From contig JAPSFT010000002.1 in the NCBI GenBank assembly GCA_035063765.1, positions 90,646-154,645 of the forward strand: 64,000 nt of DNA, in the 5' to 3' direction. The first letter of the stretch is position 1, and each line of letters starts with the position of its first letter. Shown here piece by piece: positions 18,914-28,731 of this stretch. This DNA is from Deltaproteobacteria bacterium. Lineage in GTDB: Bacteria; Myxococcota_A; UBA9160; PR03. The notes under the pieces are model-generated. The model saw only the letters and a program-made list of their open reading frames with translations, ran no database searches and had not been told where the DNA came from. The position numbers were made by a program, and so were the translations under genes.

Positions 18914-20604
18914 CCGCGCTCAGCTTCGTCTTCGCCTTCGTCCTCATGCTGGGCGTGCTGATCTTCGTGCACGAGCTCGGCCACTTCCTCGTGGCAAAGC
19001 TCTTCGACGTGAAGGTGCTGCGCTTCTCGCTCGGCTTCGGCCCGCCGATCGGCATCGGGCCCTGGAAGCTGGCCTTCCGGCGCGGCGAGACCGAGTACCT
19101 GGCCGCGTGGTTCCCGCTCGGCGGCTTCGTCAAGATGGTCGGCGAGAGCCCCGACCCCGGCGGCGAGGAGGGCGAGGGCGAGGAGGTGCTCGCACCGGGC
19201 GAGGAGCATCGCGCCTTCAACCGCAAGCCGGTCTGGCAGCGGCTCCTGATCCTGTTCGCAGGCCCGGCGATGAACCTGCTCCTCCCGGTGCTGATCTTCG
19301 CGACGGTGCTGCTGATCGGCATGCCCCGTCCGGCGGCGGTCGTCGGGACGGTGGAGGCCGCCTCGCCCGCCGAGCGCGCGGGCATCCAGGTGGGCGACCG
19401 CGTGCTCGCGATCGCGGGCGAGCCGGTGCGCTGGTGGGACGGCGTCGAGGAGGCGGTCCGTACCCGCGCCGGCGAGACCGTGGCGGTCGAGCTCGAGCGC
19501 GGCGGCGAGACGATCGAGCTGGCGCTGCCGATCGAGGCGCGCTCGGGGCTCGACGAGTACGGCAGCTCGGCGCAGGTGGGCTTCGCCGGGCTCGGCCACC
19601 TGCGGATGGCCCCCGTGCTCGGGATCCCGGGCGCCGATGCGCCCGCCACGCGCGCCGGGCTGCGCAGCGGCGACCGCGTCGAGAGCGTGGACGGCGAGCC
19701 CGTGGAGGACTGGAGCCAGCTCGCCTCCCGCTATGCGCAGGCGCGGAGCGAGGCGCGGCTCGAGGTCGAGCGGGCGGGTCCGCCCGACGCCGAGCCGGAG
19801 CGGATCGAGCTGCGCGTGCCCGCGCTCGGGAGCCTCGACGCGCTCGGCGTGGTGCCGGCGACCGTGCTGGTAGCGCAGATCTCGCCGGACTCTCCCGCCG
19901 AGCGCGCCGGGCTCCAGCCTGGAGACCTGATCGTCGCGGTGGACGGGCGCCCGGTCGGGAGCTTCGCGTCGTTCTCGGAGCTGGTGCGCGCGAGCAACGG
20001 CCGCCCGCTCGAGATCGTCACCGCGCGCGCCGGCGAGCGCCGCGAGCTGCGCATCGCGCCCGAGCGCAAGGAGGCCGACACGGGCCTCGGCATTCCCGAG
20101 GAGCGCTGGCTGATCGGGATCACCGCCCAGGCGGCCGCGGTACAGGGCACGATGGGCGTGGACCGCGTGACGAACCCGCTCGGCGCGATCGCACGCGCCG
20201 CCGGCATGACCGCGGACCTGACGCGGACCTTCCTGGGCGGCTTCTCGCGCATCGTGACGGGCGAGGTCTCGCGCAAGCAGCTCGCGGGCCCGATCGGGAT
20301 CGCCGAGATCGCGCACAGCGCCTTCGAGCGCGGGTGGCAGGCGTACCTCTCGACCCTGGTCCTGATCAGCATCAACCTCGCCATCCTGAACCTGCTCCCG
20401 ATCCCCATGCTCGACGGCGGCCAGGCGCTGCTGATCGCGGTCGAAGGGGTCAAGCGCTCGCCGCTCTCCCTGCGCACGCGCGAGCTCGTGCAGCAGGTCG
20501 GGATCACCTTCCTGGTGATGCTGATGGCGCTGGCGTTCTGGAACGACCTCTCCCGCCACTGGCGGACCTTCGTCGACTGGGTGCGCCAGAGCGCTGGGCT
20601 CTGA
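18910..20604 (+). CDS. rseP: Site-2 intramembrane metalloprotease RseP with three PDZ domains
   Basis: 564 residues, against about 450 in E. coli. The zinc motif HELGH is at 21-25 in the first transmembrane helix; the second ligand region is [12 protein letters not shown] near the C-terminus. Between them I count three PDZ-like units, each with an AGxxxGD-type loop: about 144-210 ([15 protein letters not shown]), 236-302 ([15 protein letters not shown]) and 318-383 ([15 protein letters not shown]). Family members normally have one or two. RseP cleaves anti-sigma factors and remnant signal peptides in the inner membrane. It is translationally coupled to dxr. Confidence 0.93.
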   Translation: MTALSFVFAFVLMLGVLIFVHELGHFLVAKLFDVKVLRFSLGFGPPIGIGPWKLAFRRGETEYLAAWFPLGGFVKMVGESPDPGGEEGEGEEVLAPGEEHRAFNRKPVWQRLLILFAGPAMNLLLPVLIFATVLLIGMPRPAAVVGTVEAASPAERAGIQVGDRVLAIAGEPVRWWDGVEEAVRTRAGETVAVELERGGETIELALPIEARSGLDEYGSSAQVGFAGLGHLRMAPVLGIPGADAPATRAGLRSGDRVESVDGEPVEDWSQLASRYAQARSEARLEVERAGPPDAEPERIELRVPALGSLDALGVVPATVLVAQISPDSPAERAGLQPGDLIVAVDGRPVGSFASFSELVRASNGRPLEIVTARAGERRELRIAPERKEADTGLGIPEERWLIGITAQAAAVQGTMGVDRVTNPLGAIARAAGMTADLTRTFLGGFSRIVTGEVSRKQLAGPIGIAEIAHSAFERGWQAYLSTLVLISINLAILNLLPIPMLDGGQALLIAVEGVKRSPLSLRTRELVQQVGITFLVMLMALAFWNDLSRHWRTFVDWVRQSAGL

Positions 20605-20609
20605 GCGCG

Positions 20610-21341
20610 TTGCGCGACGCTCCCCCCTGGCTGCTCGCGATCGAGTCGGCGAGCGAGCGCGCGAGCGTGGCGCTCCTGCGCGACGGTGAGGTCGTGGGCG
20701 CGGATCCGGCGCCGCCGGGTCGGCCCGCCTCCGAGACCCTCTTGCCGGCGGTGCTGGCGCTGCTCGAGTCGCACGGGCTCGCGCCCGGCGCGCTCGGGGG
20801 GATCGCGGTCTCGATCGGGCCCGGCTCGTTCACGGGCCTGCGCGTCGGTGCCGCCACGGCGAAGGGGCTCGCCTTCGGCAGGAACGCGGGCCTGGCGGCC
20901 GTTCCGACCCTCGCCGCGCTCGCCGCGAAGGGGGTGGCGCTGGCGGGGCCGGCCGCGCCGCCCGAGGTCGTGGCCGTCCTCGACGCCCGGCGCGGCGAGC
21001 TCTACGCCGCGGCCCAGCGCGGCGGCGATCCGCTCGCGAGGCCGCTCTGGGGCCCGCTCGTGATCGGGATCGAGGCGCTCGCGGCGCGGCTCGCCGCTGC
21101 GCCGGGACCGCTCCTCGTGGTGGGCGAAGGCGCGGACGCGGTGGCCGCCGCGCTCGGGACCGACCGGGTGCGCTGCCTGCCGCTCGCGCCCGACGCCGCG
21201 TGGGTAGGCCGGCTCGGCGTGCGGCTGCTCGCCGCCGGCGAGGGGCTGGCCGCCGCCGACCTCACGCCTGCCTACGTACGGCGTGCCGAGGCGGAGGTGC
21301 GCCGCCTCGGCCTCTCGGCGGAGCCCTGGGACGTGCTTTGA
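20610..21341 (+). CDS. tsaB: tRNA threonylcarbamoyladenosine synthesis protein TsaB
   Basis: 243 residues, TTG start six bases after rseP. The ASKHA-fold block ESASERASVALLRDGEVVG and the hallmark SIGPGSFTGLRVGAATAKGL are present, with VVAVLDARRGELYAA. TsaB is the scaffold partner of TsaD in t6A37 modification of ANN-decoding tRNAs. TTG is the only plausible start after the rseP stop. The -35 box of the next promoter overlaps its stop codon. Confidence 0.93.
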   Translation: MRDAPPWLLAIESASERASVALLRDGEVVGADPAPPGRPASETLLPAVLALLESHGLAPGALGGIAVSIGPGSFTGLRVGAATAKGLAFGRNAGLAAVPTLAALAAKGVALAGPAAPPEVVAVLDARRGELYAAAQRGGDPLARPLWGPLVIGIEALAARLAAAPGPLLVVGEGADAVAAALGTDRVRCLPLAPDAAWVGRLGVRLLAAGEGLAAADLTPAYVRRAEAEVRRLGLSAEPWDVL

Positions 21342-21366
21342 CACCGCCGGGGACCTCTCGTAACTT
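21338..21366 (+). promoter_or_regulatory. Predicted promoter of the DUF465-ilvC block
   Basis: TTGACA (21338-21343), 17-base spacer, TAACTT (21361-21366). The -35 box contains the tsaB stop TGA. The ATG at 21380 is only 14 bases after the -10, so the transcript would have a leader of a few bases. Confidence 0.65.
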
Positions 21367-21379
21367 GGCGCCGATTCTC

Positions 21380-21607
21380 ATGGAGCCGCGAGACCTCGCG
21401 CTGATCGAGCGTCTCCTGCCCGCACATCCCGAGCTGCGGGGCCTCTGGGAGGAGCACCTGCGCCTCGATCGGGAGCTCGAGGAGCTCCACGACCGCCGCT
21501 TCCTGACTTCCGAGGAAGAGGCCCGCCGGCAGGAGCTGCGCAAGACCAAGCTCGCCGGGCGCGACCGCATCGAGGCGATCCTGCGCGATCATCGGGCGAG
21601 CCCCTGA
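21380..21607 (+). CDS. DUF465 (YdcH-family) small coiled-coil protein
   Basis: 75 residues. Almost entirely charged helix: HPELRGLWEEHLRLDRELEE, then EEEARRQELRKTKLAGRDRI, matching the pattern of DUF465/YdcH proteins (an N-terminal helix, a linker, then a K-rich helix). Function is not established in the family. The start ATG 21380 lacks a clear ribosome-binding site, consistent with a near-leaderless mRNA. It is likely co-transcribed with ilvC, 96 bases downstream. Confidence 0.75.
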   Translation: MEPRDLALIERLLPAHPELRGLWEEHLRLDRELEELHDRRFLTSEEEARRQELRKTKLAGRDRIEAILRDHRASP

Positions 21608-21703
21608 GCAGCCGTCCCGAGCGGAACGAGGGCCGACCCGGGGCACGGCGGACCTCGCCCGGACCCAGCGAATCCCCAACCCCAACGGAGACCCGACCCG
21701 GCC

Positions 21704-22726
21704 ATGGACCTGCGCATCTTCTACGACAAGGACGCCGACCTCGACCGGCTGGCCGGCAAGACCGTGGCCGTGATCGGATACGGGAGCCAGGGCCACGCCC
21801 ACGCACTGAACCTGCGGGACTCCGGGGTGAACGTCGTCGTCGGCCTGCGCAAGGACTCGGGCTCGCGGCGCAAGGCCGAGGCCAACGGCCTGCGCGTCGT
21901 CGAGCCCGCCGAGGCCGCGCGCCTCGCCGACGTGGTGATGCTCGTGGTCCCCGACGAGACGGCCGCGCAGATCTACCGCGAGGAGATCGAGCCCGGGCTC
22001 GTGCCGGGCAACCACCTGGCCGTCGCGCACGGCTTCAACATCCACTTCCGCCAGATCGTGGCGCCCGAGGGCGTGTCGGTCTGGATGGTGGCGCCGAAGG
22101 GCCCGGGCCACACCGTGCGCGGCCACTACGCAGAGGGCAAGGGCGTACCGTGCCTGGTGGCGGTGCACCAGGACCCGAACGGCGACGCGCTGCCGACCGC
22201 CCTCGCCTACGCGAAGGCGATCGGCGGCGGGCGGGCGGGCATCCTCGAGACCAGCTTCCGCGAGGAGACCGAGACCGACCTGTTCGGCGAGCAGTCGGTG
22301 CTCTGCGGCGGGCTCACCGCCCTGATGCAGGCCGGCTACGAGACCCTCGTCGAGGCCGGCTACGCGCCCGAGATGGCCTACTTCGAGTGCATCCACGAGG
22401 TCAAGCTGATCGTCGACCTGATCTACGAGGGCGGCATCGCGAACATGCGCTACTCGGTGTCGAACACCGCCGAGTACGGCGACCTCACGCGCGGCCCGCG
22501 GCTCATCGACGAGAGCGTGAAGCAGCGCATGAAGCAGGTGCTCGAGGAGATCCAGACCGGCCGCTTCGCGGGGGAGTTCATCCTCGAGAACCGCGCCGGC
22601 AAGCCCAGCTTCGAGGCCCTGCGCCGGCGCGGCGCCGAGCATCCCATGGAGCAGGTCGGCGCGCGGCTGCGCGGCCTCATGCCCTGGCTCCAGGAGAAGC
22701 GGCTGGTCGACCGCGCGAAGAACTGA
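21704..22726 (+). CDS. ilvC: Ketol-acid reductoisomerase, class I
   Basis: 340 residues, the short class I form. The NADPH-binding loop is [20 protein letters not shown] (21-40); the knotted C-domain includes [20 protein letters not shown] with the magnesium ligands D and E, and [19 protein letters not shown]. It converts acetolactate to dihydroxyisovalerate for valine, leucine and isoleucine. ilvBN, normally just upstream, lie about 10 kb away on the other strand. psd follows after 9 bases. Confidence 0.97.
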   Translation: MDLRIFYDKDADLDRLAGKTVAVIGYGSQGHAHALNLRDSGVNVVVGLRKDSGSRRKAEANGLRVVEPAEAARLADVVMLVVPDETAAQIYREEIEPGLVPGNHLAVAHGFNIHFRQIVAPEGVSVWMVAPKGPGHTVRGHYAEGKGVPCLVAVHQDPNGDALPTALAYAKAIGGGRAGILETSFREETETDLFGEQSVLCGGLTALMQAGYETLVEAGYAPEMAYFECIHEVKLIVDLIYEGGIANMRYSVSNTAEYGDLTRGPRLIDESVKQRMKQVLEEIQTGRFAGEFILENRAGKPSFEALRRRGAEHPMEQVGARLRGLMPWLQEKRLVDRAKN

Positions 22727-22735
22727 GGCACGGCC

Positions 22736-23416
22736 ATGGCCGAAGGCCGCCAGGACCCGGTCTTCTCCGAGCGCCCGACGGCGCGGGTGATCGGTGACGC
22801 CTGGGCGTTCGCGGCGCCGCTCGCCGTCCTCGGAGCGCTCCTCGCGTGGCTCGGAGCGCCCTGGCCGGGCGCCGCGCTCGGCGCCCTCGCGCTCTTCTGC
22901 GTCGCGTTCTTCCGCAACCCCGCGCGCCGCTTCGCAGGCGGGGCGCGCGACGTCGTGGCGCCGGCCGACGGCCGCGTGCTCGCCGTCGACGAGATCGAGG
23001 ACGGCCGCGGCGCCAAGGGCCTGCGGATCGGGATCTTCCTGTCGGTCTTCGACGTGCACGTGAATCGCGCGCCCGTGGCGGGCCGGGTCGTCTCGATCGA
23101 GCGCGGCGGTACGCGCTTCCTGGCCGCCTTCGACCCGCGCGGCGAGCACGAGAACGTGCGCCTCGCGATGGCGCTCGAGACGGACGCGGGCGAGCGCGTC
23201 GTCGTGACGCAGATCACCGGCCTCGTCGCGCGCCGGATCGTCTGTCACCCCCGGGCCGGCGAGTGGCTCGCGCGCGGGACGCGCTACGGGCTGATCCGCT
23301 TCGGCTCGCGCACCGACGTCCTGCTGCCGCCGGGCTCCTCGCCCTGCGTGCGGCGCGGCGAGCGCGTGCGGGGGGGGGCGACGCGGATCGCGCAGCTCCC
23401 GGAGCCGCGGGCGTGA
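22736..23416 (+). CDS. psd: Phosphatidylserine decarboxylase proenzyme (short type)
   Basis: 226 residues, the size of the archaetidylserine/PSD-B-like short class. Two hydrophobic stretches near residues 22-58 precede VVAPADGRVLAVDEI, then FLSVFDVHVNRAPVAG. The self-cleavage that makes the pyruvoyl group occurs at G190-S191 in IRFGSRTDV. It makes phosphatidylethanolamine from phosphatidylserine at the membrane. It overlaps pssA in GTGA, so synthesis and decarboxylation of PS are coupled. Confidence 0.93.
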   Translation: MAEGRQDPVFSERPTARVIGDAWAFAAPLAVLGALLAWLGAPWPGAALGALALFCVAFFRNPARRFAGGARDVVAPADGRVLAVDEIEDGRGAKGLRIGIFLSVFDVHVNRAPVAGRVVSIERGGTRFLAAFDPRGEHENVRLAMALETDAGERVVVTQITGLVARRIVCHPRAGEWLARGTRYGLIRFGSRTDVLLPPGSSPCVRRGERVRGGATRIAQLPEPRA

Positions 23417-24255
23417 GCGCGTCCTGGCAGGAGCCCGACGGCGGGCACGGCCCGCTCCGGCGTCGTCGCCGCCGGCGCCGGCGGCGCGGCGAGCGCCGCC
23501 GCGGCCTCTACCTGCTCCCCCAGCTCTTCACGACCGGCAACCTGTTCTTCGGCTTCTTCTCGATGATCCAGTCGACCCAGGGCCACTTCGACCGGGCGGC
23601 GCTCGGGATCGTGCTGGCCGGCCTGTGCGACGCCCTCGACGGCCGGGTGGCGCGGCTCGCGCGCTCGACCTCGCGCTTCGGGAGCGAGTACGACTCGCTG
23701 GCCGACGTGGTCTCGTTCGGCGTCGCACCCGCCTTCCTGGCCTACATGGCGGGCGAGCTCTCCGCGCTCCAGCGCACCGGCTGGATCCTCGCCTTCCTGT
23801 TCACCGCCTGCGCCGCGCTGCGCCTCGCGCGCTTCAACGTCCAGGCCTCCCGCTACGCGGGACGCTTCGAAGGCCTGCCGAGCCCCGCCGCGGCCGGCAT
23901 GGTCGCTAGCACCCAGTGGTTCGCGTCCTTCCTGCTCGAGCAGGGCCACGACCTGTTGGTGCCGCCGCTCGTGGTCGGCTCGCTGCTCGCGGGCCTCGGG
24001 CTCCTGATGGTGAGCGCGGTGCCCTACCGCAGCTTCAAGGAGATCGACCTGCGCCACGGCTTCCGCACGGTGGTGCTGGTGATCGTGGCGCTGGCCGTGA
24101 TCCTCCAGGAGCCGTCGTTCTGGTTCTTCGCGCTCGGCGCCGCCTACGTCGCGTCGGGACCGCTCGAGTGGGCGTGGCGTGTGCTCTCCGGCCGCCGCCT
24201 CGTGGCGGCGCCGGCTCCCGCGCCGAGCGAACCGATCCAGGAGACCCGGGCATGA
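23413..24255 (+). CDS. pssA: CDP-diacylglycerol-serine O-phosphatidyltransferase
   Basis: 280 residues, GTG start. A run of arginines (about 15-30) precedes LYLLPQLFTTGNLFFGFFSM. The CDP-alcohol phosphatidyltransferase motif DG(x2)AR(x8)G(x3)D(x3)D is intact in DGRVARLARSTSRFGSEYD and SLAD. Several membrane helices follow. It makes phosphatidylserine from CDP-DAG. The arginine-rich leader is unusually dense; a start further in, just before LYLLPQ, cannot be excluded. Overlaps leuA by 4 bases. Confidence 0.93.
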   Translation: MSASWQEPDGGHGPLRRRRRRRRRRGERRRGLYLLPQLFTTGNLFFGFFSMIQSTQGHFDRAALGIVLAGLCDALDGRVARLARSTSRFGSEYDSLADVVSFGVAPAFLAYMAGELSALQRTGWILAFLFTACAALRLARFNVQASRYAGRFEGLPSPAAAGMVASTQWFASFLLEQGHDLLVPPLVVGSLLAGLGLLMVSAVPYRSFKEIDLRHGFRTVVLVIVALAVILQEPSFWFFALGAAYVASGPLEWAWRVLSGRRLVAAPAPAPSEPIQETRA

Positions 24256-25808
24256 GCACAGCGCCCTCCGAACAGGTCCTGCTCTTCGACACCACGCTGC
24301 GGGACGGCGAGCAGTCGCCCGGCTGCAGCATGAACCTCCAGGAGAAGCTGACCCTCGCGCGCCAGCTCGAGCGGCTCGGCGTGGACGTGATCGAGGCGGG
24401 CTTCCCGGTCGCGAGCGAGGGCGACTTCGAGGCCGTGAAGGCGATCGCGCGCGAGGTGCGCGGGCCGGTGATCTGCGGGCTCGCGCGCACCGGCCAGGCC
24501 GACGTGGAGCGCGCCGGGCGGGCCCTCGAGGGGGCGGCGCGCCCGCGCATCCACACCTTCATCGCCACCAGCGACATCCACCTCGAGCACAAGCTGCGCA
24601 TGAGCCGCGAACGCGTGCTCGAGGAGATCGATCGCGCCGTGCGCCAGGCGCGCGGCTTCACCGACGACGTCGAGTTCTCGGCCGAGGACGCGACGCGCTC
24701 GGACCAGGCCTTCCTGGTGGAGGCCTTCGGTGTCGCGATCGCGGCGGGCGCCACGACGCTGAACGTCCCCGATACGGTCGGCTACACCACGCCCGACGAG
24801 TTCGGCGCCCTGATCCGCCACCTGCGCGCGCACGTGCCCGGAATCGCGCGCGCCCGCCTCTCGGCCCACTGCCACGACGACCTCGGGCTCTCGGTCGCGA
24901 ACAGCCTGGCGGCCGTTCGGGCCGGCGCGCGCCAGGTGGAGTGCACGGTGAACGGGATCGGCGAGCGGGCAGGCAACACGGCCATGGAAGAGGTGGTGAT
25001 GGCGATCCGGACCCGGCCGGAGGTCTTCGCGGGCGTGCACACCGGTGTGCGCAGCGAGGAGATCTATCCGACCAGCCGGCTGCTCGCCTCGATCATCGGG
25101 ATCGGCGTCCAGCCGAACAAGGCGATCGTCGGCGCCAACGCCTTCGCGCACGAAGCCGGCATCCACCAGGACGGCGTGCTGAAGGCCGCCATCACCTACG
25201 AGATCATGACGCCGCGCTCGATCGGCCGGCCCTCGAACGAGCTGGTGCTCGGCAAGCACTCGGGCCGCCACGCCTTCCGCGAGCGCCTGGCCGAGCTCGG
25301 CTTCGGCCTCGAGGGCGAGGAGCTCGAGCGCGCCTTCAAGCGCTTCAAGGACCTGGCGGACAAGAAGAAGAGCATCTTCAACGAGGACCTCGAGGCGATC
25401 GTCGCCGACGCGGTGGTCCAGAGCGACGAGCGCTTCGCGTTCCGCCAGCTCACGGTGCTCTCGGGCAGCTTCCCGCAGCCGACCGCGACGGTCGAGCTCG
25501 CGATCGACGGGCGCCCGCGCAAGACCACCGCGAACGGCGTTGGACCCGTGGACGCGATCTTCAAGGCGGTGGCGGAGCTGACCGAGACCAAGAGCGAGCT
25601 CGTGCGCTACCAGGTGAACGCCATCACGGCCGGCCTCGACGCCCAGGGCGAGGTGGCGGTGACGCTCTCGGAGGGCGGCCGGCGCGTGATCGGCCACGGC
25701 GCGCACTACGACGTGCTGGTGGCCAGCGCCAAGGCCTACGTCCACGCGCTCAACAAGCTCGAGTGGCACAAGCAGCGGCACGCGGTCGCGGAGCCGAAGG
25801 GGGTCTAG
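24252..25808 (+). CDS. leuA: 2-isopropylmalate synthase
   Basis: 518 residues, the standard long form. Catalytic/metal block FDTTLRDGEQSPGCSMN (12-28), SAHCHDDLGLSVANSLAAV with metal histidines, CTVNGIGERAGNTAMEEVVM. The C-terminal regulatory (LeuA dimer) domain is present (ANGVGPVDAIFKAVAEL), so leucine feedback is expected. ATG overlaps the pssA stop. Confidence 0.97.
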   Translation: MSTAPSEQVLLFDTTLRDGEQSPGCSMNLQEKLTLARQLERLGVDVIEAGFPVASEGDFEAVKAIAREVRGPVICGLARTGQADVERAGRALEGAARPRIHTFIATSDIHLEHKLRMSRERVLEEIDRAVRQARGFTDDVEFSAEDATRSDQAFLVEAFGVAIAAGATTLNVPDTVGYTTPDEFGALIRHLRAHVPGIARARLSAHCHDDLGLSVANSLAAVRAGARQVECTVNGIGERAGNTAMEEVVMAIRTRPEVFAGVHTGVRSEEIYPTSRLLASIIGIGVQPNKAIVGANAFAHEAGIHQDGVLKAAITYEIMTPRSIGRPSNELVLGKHSGRHAFRERLAELGFGLEGEELERAFKRFKDLADKKKSIFNEDLEAIVADAVVQSDERFAFRQLTVLSGSFPQPTATVELAIDGRPRKTTANGVGPVDAIFKAVAELTETKSELVRYQVNAITAGLDAQGEVAVTLSEGGRRVIGHGAHYDVLVASAKAYVHALNKLEWHKQRHAVAEPKGV

Positions 25809-25811
25809 CGC

Positions 25812-26909
25812 GTGAACGCTCGGATCGTGGTGCTGGCCGGCGACGGGATCGGCCCCGAGGTGACGCGCGAGGCGCGCCGCGTGCTCGAGGCGGTGGCGCC
25901 GCGCCACGGGCTCGCGCTCGAGTTCGTCGAGGAGGCGATCGGGGGGGCCTCGATCGACGCGCACGGCACGCCGCTGCGCGACCAGGTGGTGGCGCTCGCG
26001 GAGAAGAGCCGGGCGGTGCTGCTGGGTGCCGTCGGCGGCCCGCAGTGGGACGCGCTCCCGGTCGACGTGCGCCCCGAGAAGGGGCTGCTGCGGATCCGCA
26101 AGGCGCTCGGTCTCTACGCGAACCTGCGGCCGGCGAGCGTCTTCCCGGCGCTGGTCGAGGCGTCGACGCTGCGCCCGGAGATCGTCACGGGCATCGACCT
26201 CCTGGTGGTGCGCGAGCTGACCGGCGGGCTCTACTTCGGCGAGCCGCGCGGGCCCGGCCGGACGACCGGCGGGCGCCGCGAGGCGCGCAACACGATGGTC
26301 TACGACGAGGACGAGATCGCCCGCATCACCCGCGTCGCCTTCGAGTCCGCGCGCCGGCGCCGCAAGCACGTGACCCACGTGCACAAGGCCAACGTGCTCG
26401 AGACCTCGCAGCTCTGGGTGCAGGTGGTCGAGGAGGTGGCGAAGGGCTTCCCGGAGGTGACGCTCGCGCACCAGCTCGTCGACTCGTGCGCGATGCTGCT
26501 CGTGCGCGATCCCGGCCGCTTCGACGTGATCGTCACCGAGAACCTCTTCGGCGACATCCTCTCCGACGAGGCCGCCCAGATCACGGGCTCGCTCGGGATG
26601 CTGCCCTCGGCGAGCCTCGGTGACGGCGGGATCGGACTCTACGAGCCGGTGCACGGCTCGGCGCCGGACATCGCCGGCCAGGACCTCGCGAACCCGCTGG
26701 CGGCGATCCTGTCGGCCGCGATGCTGCTCGAGCACTCGCTCGAAGCGCCGGCCGCCGCCGCCGAGGTTCGCGAGGCGGTGACGGCGGTGCTCGCGGCCGG
26801 GCACCGCACGCCGGACCTGCTCCTGCCCGGCGAGCGCCGCGCGACCGTCGGCTGCCGCGCGATGGGGGATCTCGTGGTCGCCCGGCTCGGCGCCCGGGCC
26901 CCGGGTTGA
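25812..26909 (+). CDS. leuB: 3-isopropylmalate dehydrogenase
   Basis: 365 residues, GTG start. Family blocks: VLAGDGIGPEVTREARRVL, GAVGGPQWD, RELTGGLYFGEPRG, and the substrate/NAD block VTENLFGDILSDEAAQITGS followed by YEPVHGSAPDIAGQDLANP. It oxidises and decarboxylates 3-isopropylmalate in leucine synthesis. leuC and leuD, the middle step, are not in this window. Its stop overlaps the TTG start of the next gene. Confidence 0.97.
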   Translation: MNARIVVLAGDGIGPEVTREARRVLEAVAPRHGLALEFVEEAIGGASIDAHGTPLRDQVVALAEKSRAVLLGAVGGPQWDALPVDVRPEKGLLRIRKALGLYANLRPASVFPALVEASTLRPEIVTGIDLLVVRELTGGLYFGEPRGPGRTTGGRREARNTMVYDEDEIARITRVAFESARRRRKHVTHVHKANVLETSQLWVQVVEEVAKGFPEVTLAHQLVDSCAMLLVRDPGRFDVIVTENLFGDILSDEAAQITGSLGMLPSASLGDGGIGLYEPVHGSAPDIAGQDLANPLAAILSAAMLLEHSLEAPAAAAEVREAVTAVLAAGHRTPDLLLPGERRATVGCRAMGDLVVARLGARAPG

Positions 26910-27907
26910 CGACCCGCGCGCTGCGCGTCGCGGTGGTCGGCGTCACGGGCGCGCTCGGCGGCGAGGTGCTGGCCGCCCTCGACGCCGCCGGGTTCCCGGT
27001 CGCGACGCTGGTGCCGATCGCCACCGACCGCTCGCTCGGGGCCGAGGTCGAGCTCCGCGGCATCACCGCACCGGTCCTGACCGATGCCGCCGTCCTGGAC
27101 GGTGCCGACGTCGTGTTCCTGTGTACGCCGCCGGAGGCCGCGCTCGACTGGATCGCCGAGGCGGTGCGCCGGCGCGTGCTCGCGATCGACCTCTCCGGCG
27201 CCCTGCATGCGAGCGAGGAGCTCGCGGCGCACCCCGAGCTGGGAGCGCTGCTCGCCGCGCCGGAGGCGCCGCTCGTGGCGCCGCCGCCCGGCCTCGCGCT
27301 CGCCTGGCTGCGGGTGCTGGCGCCGCTCGCCGAAGGGCTCGGCGGGGTGCGGCGCGTGGTGGGGACGGCGCTGCTCTCGGCGTCGGGCTCGGGCCGCGCC
27401 GGCGTCGACGCGCTCCACGGCGAGACGATCGCGCTCCTCGCCCAGTCCGGCGACGAGGACGAGCCGCCCGCCCTCGACCACCCGATCGCCTTCGACGCGC
27501 TGCCCTGGGCCGGTGCGATCGGCGACGACGGCGCGAGCGCGGCCGAGCGCGCGCTCGCGGCCTCGCTCCGGCGCGGGCTCGGCGCGGAGGCCGCCGTGGC
27601 GGTCACCGTCGTGCGCGTGCCGACCTTCTGCGGCGACGCCGCGAGCCTCGCCGTCGAGCTCGGCGCGCCGGCCGAGCCCGCGCGCGTGCGCGAGCTCCTG
27701 CGCAAGGCGCCGGACGTCGAGCTGGTCGACGACCCGCGCGGACCGACGACGCGCGCGGCGGCCGGCGGGGACCGCGTGCTGGTCGGCCGCGTGCGGCGGG
27801 ATCCCTCGAGGGCGGGCGGGGTGCTGCTCTGGCTCGCCGCCGACTCGGCCCGGCTCGCGGCCGCCGACGCGGTGCGCATCGCGCTCGGCCGTCTCGGGCT
27901 TCCCTGA
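26906..27907 (+). CDS. Aspartate-semialdehyde dehydrogenase homologue lacking catalytic residues (USG-1-like)
   Basis: 333 residues, TTG start overlapping leuB. The N-terminal Rossmann block VAVVGVTGALGGEVLAAL and the C-terminal VLVGRVRRDPS with LLWLAADSARLAAADAVRIA fit the ASADH family. The catalytic segment, normally NPNCST, reads APPPGLAL (Gly129 at the cysteine position), and the active-site GHS reads GDA. The active site is therefore missing, as in the USG-1 paralogues found beside truA in E. coli. In Geobacter-like gene orders this slot holds a working asd. Function unknown; perhaps structural or lost. Confidence 0.8.
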   Translation: MTTRALRVAVVGVTGALGGEVLAALDAAGFPVATLVPIATDRSLGAEVELRGITAPVLTDAAVLDGADVVFLCTPPEAALDWIAEAVRRRVLAIDLSGALHASEELAAHPELGALLAAPEAPLVAPPPGLALAWLRVLAPLAEGLGGVRRVVGTALLSASGSGRAGVDALHGETIALLAQSGDEDEPPALDHPIAFDALPWAGAIGDDGASAAERALAASLRRGLGAEAAVAVTVVRVPTFCGDAASLAVELGAPAEPARVRELLRKAPDVELVDDPRGPTTRAAAGGDRVLVGRVRRDPSRAGGVLLWLAADSARLAAADAVRIALGRLGLP

Positions 27908-27921
27908 GTCGACGCGATCCC

Positions 27922-28731
27922 GTGGCGGGCGCGGGCGTGCTCTGCGAGCTCCCGAACTGGCGGATCGTCGTCGAGTACGACGGCACCGGCTTCGCGGGCT
28001 GGCAGCGCCAGGGCGGCGGCGCGCGCACGGTGCAGGGAGTCCTCGAGGAGGAGCTCGCGAAGCTCGCCGAGGGCCGCGTCGGCGTGATCGGCGCCGGGCG
28101 GACGGATGCCGGCGTGCACGCGGCAGGCCAGGTGGCAAACGCGCGCGCGGCCACCCGGCTCGCGGCGAAGGATCTCCTGCGCGCGTGGAACGCCCGGCTT
28201 CCGCGCGACGTCGCGATCCGCGCGCTCGCGCCCGCGCCCGCCGACTACCACGCGCGTCGCGCCGCCCGCAGCAAGCTCTACGCGTACCGGCTCTGGACGG
28301 GCGCCGAGCGCTCGCCGCTGCGCGAGCGCACGAGCCTCCGCCGCCGCCCCCCGCTCGACCTCGAGGCCTTGCGGGCCGCCTCGCGCGCCCTCGTCGGCAC
28401 CCACGACTTCGCGAGCTTCTGCGCGGCCGGCGGTGACGCGCACGGGACGGTGCGCACGCTCACGCGCGCCGAGTGGCTCGGCGCCGTCGGGGCGGAGCTG
28501 CGCTTCGAGGTCGAGGGCCCGGGCTTCCTGCGCCACATGGTCCGCAACCTGGTCGGAAGCCTGCTCGAGGTGGGGAGCGGGCGGCGCCCCCCGAGCTGGA
28601 TCGGGGAGCTTCTCCACGCCCGCGCGCGCTCCGCGGCCGGCCCCACGGCGCCCGCGCACGGCCTCGTCCTGGTGCGGGTGGACGACGGATTCCCTGTGGG
28701 AATCCAGGAGCTTGAGGCGTCTTCGGGTTGA
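27922..28731 (+). CDS. truA: tRNA pseudouridine(38-40) synthase
   Basis: 269 residues from GTG 27922; a GTG at 27937 is an alternative. The catalytic aspartate is D62 in GAGRTDAGVHAAGQVA. Other blocks: VEYDGTGFAGWQRQ, DFASFCAAGGD, FLRHMVRNLVGSLLEVG. It isomerises U38-U40 in the anticodon arm of tRNAs. Its stop is nested in the -35 box of the rplM promoter. Confidence 0.95.
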   Translation: MAGAGVLCELPNWRIVVEYDGTGFAGWQRQGGGARTVQGVLEEELAKLAEGRVGVIGAGRTDAGVHAAGQVANARAATRLAAKDLLRAWNARLPRDVAIRALAPAPADYHARRAARSKLYAYRLWTGAERSPLRERTSLRRRPPLDLEALRAASRALVGTHDFASFCAAGGDAHGTVRTLTRAEWLGAVGAELRFEVEGPGFLRHMVRNLVGSLLEVGSGRRPPSWIGELLHARARSAAGPTAPAHGLVLVRVDDGFPVGIQELEASSG

